From: Rhizobiales bacterium CCH10-E5
Lineage (GTDB): Bacteria > Pseudomonadota > Alphaproteobacteria > Rhizobiales > Beijerinckiaceae
DNA length: 64,000 nucleotides
NCBI GenBank assembly: GCA_001556125.1
Contig: LSIG01000200.1
Location: forward strand, 1-64,000
Direction of reading: 5' to 3'
The notes beneath the pieces were generated by a model that searched no databases, was not told the DNA's origin, and saw nothing but the letters and a program-made list of their open reading frames with translations. The position numbers and the translations under genes are program-made. Below are positions 61,792-64,000 of the stretch, piece by piece (within the stretch, counting starts at the first letter, position 1; each line of letters starts with the position of its first letter).

Positions 61792-63879
61792 TTAAACCAC
61801 CCTGTTCTTCAGATCGGCGAAGCCCTTGCCTTCGTCCGCGAGCCGGCGCAACAGCGGTGCCGGCTGCAGCGTGTCATCACCGGTCTCAGCCGCCTGCTGC
61901 TCCAGCCGCGCGACGATGGCCCCGAGACCGACCGTATCGGCCCAGTACATCGGCCCTCCACGCCAGGCCGGCCAATTGTAGCCGTTGAGCCAGATCACGT
62001 CGATGTCGCCGGGTCGCGCCGCGATGCCCTCCTCGAGGATCCGCGCGCCCTCGTTCACCATCGGGTCGAGCAGGCGCGACAGGATCTCATCGGACGAGAA
62101 GCTTCGCCGCGTCAGGCCCTGTTCCTCAGAGATGCGCGCAATCAGCGCCTCGACCTCCGGATCGCGCTGCCCGCTGCGGGCGCCCTCCGGATAGAGGAAA
62201 TAGCCGCGCCCGGTCTTCTGGCCGAACCAGCCGGCCTCGCAGATCGCATCCGCCACCGCCGCCGTCTTGCCGCGGGCCTTACGCGAGCGCCAGCCGATGT
62301 CGTTGCCGGCGAGATCGGCCATGGCGCAGGGTCCCATCTTGAAGCCGAAGCCGGTCAGCGCGGCATCGACCTCATACGGCAACGCGCCGGCAATCAGCAG
62401 CCGCTCGGTCGCGCGGGTGCGCGCCTCGAGCATCCGGTTGCCGACGAAGCCGAAGCCGTTGCCGACCACGACCGGCACCTTGCCGAGCCGGCGGCCCAGC
62501 GCCATCGCCGTCACCACCGTATCCTCGGCCACGCCCTGCGGCCGCACCACTTCGAGCAGCTTCATCACATTCGCCGGGCTAAAGAAGTGCATCCCCAGCA
62601 CGTCCTGCGGCCGGCGCGTCGCCGCCGCGATCGTGGGCACGTCGAGATAGGAGGTGTTGCTGGCAAGGATCGCGCCGGGCCTGGCGATGCCGTCGAGCGC
62701 CGCGAAGATCTGCTGCTTGACGCCCATTTCCTCGAAGGCGGCCTCGATGACGATGTCCGCTTCGGCTGCGGCGGCGAGGCCCACCGCGGGCGTGATCAGC
62801 GCCATGCGCGCATCGCGCTTTTCCGGCGTCAACGAGCCGCGCGTCACCGACATCTCATAGATCGCCGCGACACGGTTCATGCCGTTGTCGATCTGTGCTT
62901 GTTCCTGCTCGATCAGCGTCACGGGGATGCCGGCATTGGCGAAGCACATGGCGATGCCGCCGCCCATCGTACCAGCCCCGATCACCGCAGCCTTTGCGAT
63001 CGGGCGCGGCTTCACTTCCGCGCCGATGCCGGGCACGCGAGCGATCTCGCGCTCCGCGAAGAAGACATGCCGCAGCGCAGCCGAACGCGGATCGGCGACG
63101 AGCTTCAGGAACAGCGCCCGCTCGACGGCGAGCCCCTCCGCAAAGTTCAGTTCGAAGGCGCCGCGTACGGCCTCGATCAAGGCGGCGACATTCGGCAGAT
63201 CGGCCGACTTCTTCAGCGCATCCGCGGCAAGCGCCTCGAAGGCCGCTCGATCGGCCGCCGTCAGTTTCGCGCTGGACTGGCTGAGGCGCAGCGGTGCGCC
63301 CCGACTCGCCAGCATGTGCGCCTGCGCCACGGCGGCGGCAATGAGATCCTCGCCCGTCACCGCATCGACCAGCCCGAGCTCCAGCGCCTTGCCGGCATTG
63401 ACGGGCTCCCCCGAGAGCATCAGCGGGAAGGCCTTCGCCGCCCCGATCAGCCGCGGCAGGCGCTGCGTGCCGCCCGCACCGGGGATCAGTCCCAGCCTGA
63501 CCTCGGGCAGGCCGAGCGACGCGGTCGGCGCCGCGACGCGACCATGGCAGGCGAGCGCGACCTCGAGACCGCCGCCGAGCGCCGCCCCCTGGATCGCGGC
63601 GACGAGCGGCTTCGGGCAGGCTTCGATCGCATCGAGCACGTCCGGCAGATAGGGTGCGAGCAGCGGCTTGCCGAATTCGCTGATATCTGCGCCGGCGATG
63701 AAGGCGCGGCCCGCCGCCGCCAGCACGATGGCGCTCACCGTCGCATCGGCGCCCGCCTCCGCAATGACGCGGGCGAGATCGGCCCGCAGGGCCTGGCCGA
63801 GAGCGTTGACGGGAGGGTTGTCGATCGTCGCGATCGCGATCTCGCCCTGACGGGCGAGCCGGACGGTCTCCATAGGCAT
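61792..63879 (-). CDS. Enoyl-CoA hydratase / 3-hydroxyacyl-CoA dehydrogenase (FadB/FadJ-like)
   Basis: The 695-residue bifunctional protein has an N-terminal hydratase domain ([42 protein letters not shown]) and a dehydrogenase domain with [11 protein letters not shown] near residue 302, S-N-T-S-Y-L-D-V and [15 protein letters not shown]. The order hydratase-dehydrogenase matches FadB/FadJ and peroxisomal multifunctional enzymes. ATG 63879 or 63873 starts it. With the adjoining thiolase it forms a beta-oxidation pair. Confidence 0.94.
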   Translation of the reverse strand: MPMETVRLARQGEIAIATIDNPPVNALGQALRADLARVIAEAGADATVSAIVLAAAGRAFIAGADISEFGKPLLAPYLPDVLDAIEACPKPLVAAIQGAALGGGLEVALACHGRVAAPTASLGLPEVRLGLIPGAGGTQRLPRLIGAAKAFPLMLSGEPVNAGKALELGLVDAVTGEDLIAAAVAQAHMLASRGAPLRLSQSSAKLTAADRAAFEALAADALKKSADLPNVAALIEAVRGAFELNFAEGLAVERALFLKLVADPRSAALRHVFFAEREIARVPGIGAEVKPRPIAKAAVIGAGTMGGGIAMCFANAGIPVTLIEQEQAQIDNGMNRVAAIYEMSVTRGSLTPEKRDARMALITPAVGLAAAAEADIVIEAAFEEMGVKQQIFAALDGIARPGAILASNTSYLDVPTIAAATRRPQDVLGMHFFSPANVMKLLEVVRPQGVAEDTVVTAMALGRRLGKVPVVVGNGFGFVGNRMLEARTRATERLLIAGALPYEVDAALTGFGFKMGPCAMADLAGNDIGWRSRKARGKTAAVADAICEAGWFGQKTGRGYFLYPEGARSGQRDPEVEALIARISEEQGLTRRSFSSDEILSRLLDPMVNEGARILEEGIAARPGDIDVIWLNGYNWPAWRGGPMYWADTVGLGAIVARLEQQAAETGDDTLQPAPLLRRLADEGKGFADLKNRVV

Positions 63880-64000
63880 GCGTCCCTGCTGTGCCGGCGC
63901 TGGGGCGCGGCCGGTCGAGGGCGAAGGAGGACATGGCGAAGGTCCCCTTTGTCAAGCAGGCCGCACGCTTGACCCCCTGCGAAGCGGCATGCCAAGCCTG
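63880..64000. other. Region upstream of the FadB-like gene, no gene seen
   Basis: The last 121 bases hold no convincing gene or clear regulatory site; a promoter for the FadB-like gene is expected here or just beyond the window. Confidence 0.4.

Noticed and set aside
61558..63972. Long plus-strand frame opposite the FadB-like gene
   Set aside because: Composition of a mirror frame; the minus strand encodes a complete, motif-rich enzyme.

Overview
The window reads as a high-GC alphaproteobacterial chromosome, most likely order Hyphomicrobiales. Gene content resembles Bosea or related genera, but that genus-level guess is inference. Supporting signs are an ethylmalonyl-CoA mutase, a class I lysyl-tRNA synthetase, a priA-atpHAGDC block, a bolA/J-domain pair, and a minimal bifunctional PutA beside an Lrp-type regulator.

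Layout. (1) Bases 1 to about 8,730 are the right-hand part of an integrated mobile element. In order they hold an IS21-type terminus cutting a ParB-like gene, a divergent ParA-like ATPase, a small membrane protein, a VirD4/TraD-type coupling protein, a MobF (TrwC/TraA-like) relaxase-helicase, a small basic protein and a large serine recombinase. The recombinase reading frame runs into the 3' half of a tRNA-Glu(CTC) gene, which marks the integration site. No mating-pair-formation genes are visible, so the element could be an IME or the end of a longer ICE. (2) 8.9-25.4 kb is chromosomal housekeeping and metabolism: OYE-type reductase, ComF, glutaredoxin, DUF1178, aldose epimerase-like protein, ethylmalonyl-CoA mutase, acyl-CoA synthetase, BioF2-type acetyltransferase, His-rich COG0523 GTPase, two DMT transporters, a D,D-carboxypeptidase, an SCP-x-like thiolase and an MFS transporter. 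(3) 25.4-34.6 kb: BolA and J-domain protein, an NMT1/SsuA-type ABC importer, a TerC protein, Lrp regulator and PutA, VOC protein. (4) 34.6-45.7 kb: F1 ATP synthase genes (atpHAGDC), priA, a small secreted protein, xerC-type recombinase, DUF4337 protein, amidase. (5) 45.8-54.5 kb is a uronate-catabolism locus: GntR/FadR regulator divergent from uxaC-kduI-kduD-kdgF-dctPQM-uxuB, almost all genes overlapping or tightly spaced. It couples TRAP uptake of (unsaturated) uronates to conversion toward 2-keto-3-deoxygluconate; the later dehydratase, kinase and aldolase are not here. (6) 54.6-64 kb: orphan family-3 binding protein, M20 amidohydrolase, lysK, nitroreductase, DUF808 protein, and a thiolase plus FadB-like beta-oxidation pair.

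Across the chromosomal part, six intergenic copies of related nested palindromic repeats occur (about 28.1, 35.1, 42.7, 55.5, 58.7 and 61.7 kb). Two of them sit inside operons (ABC importer; atpD-atpC). None is seen in the mobile element. The most interesting signals are in the mobile element's non-coding DNA: a 25-bp repeat (one mismatch) before two gene units, and a terminator-like hairpin that encloses the relaxase ribosome-binding site.
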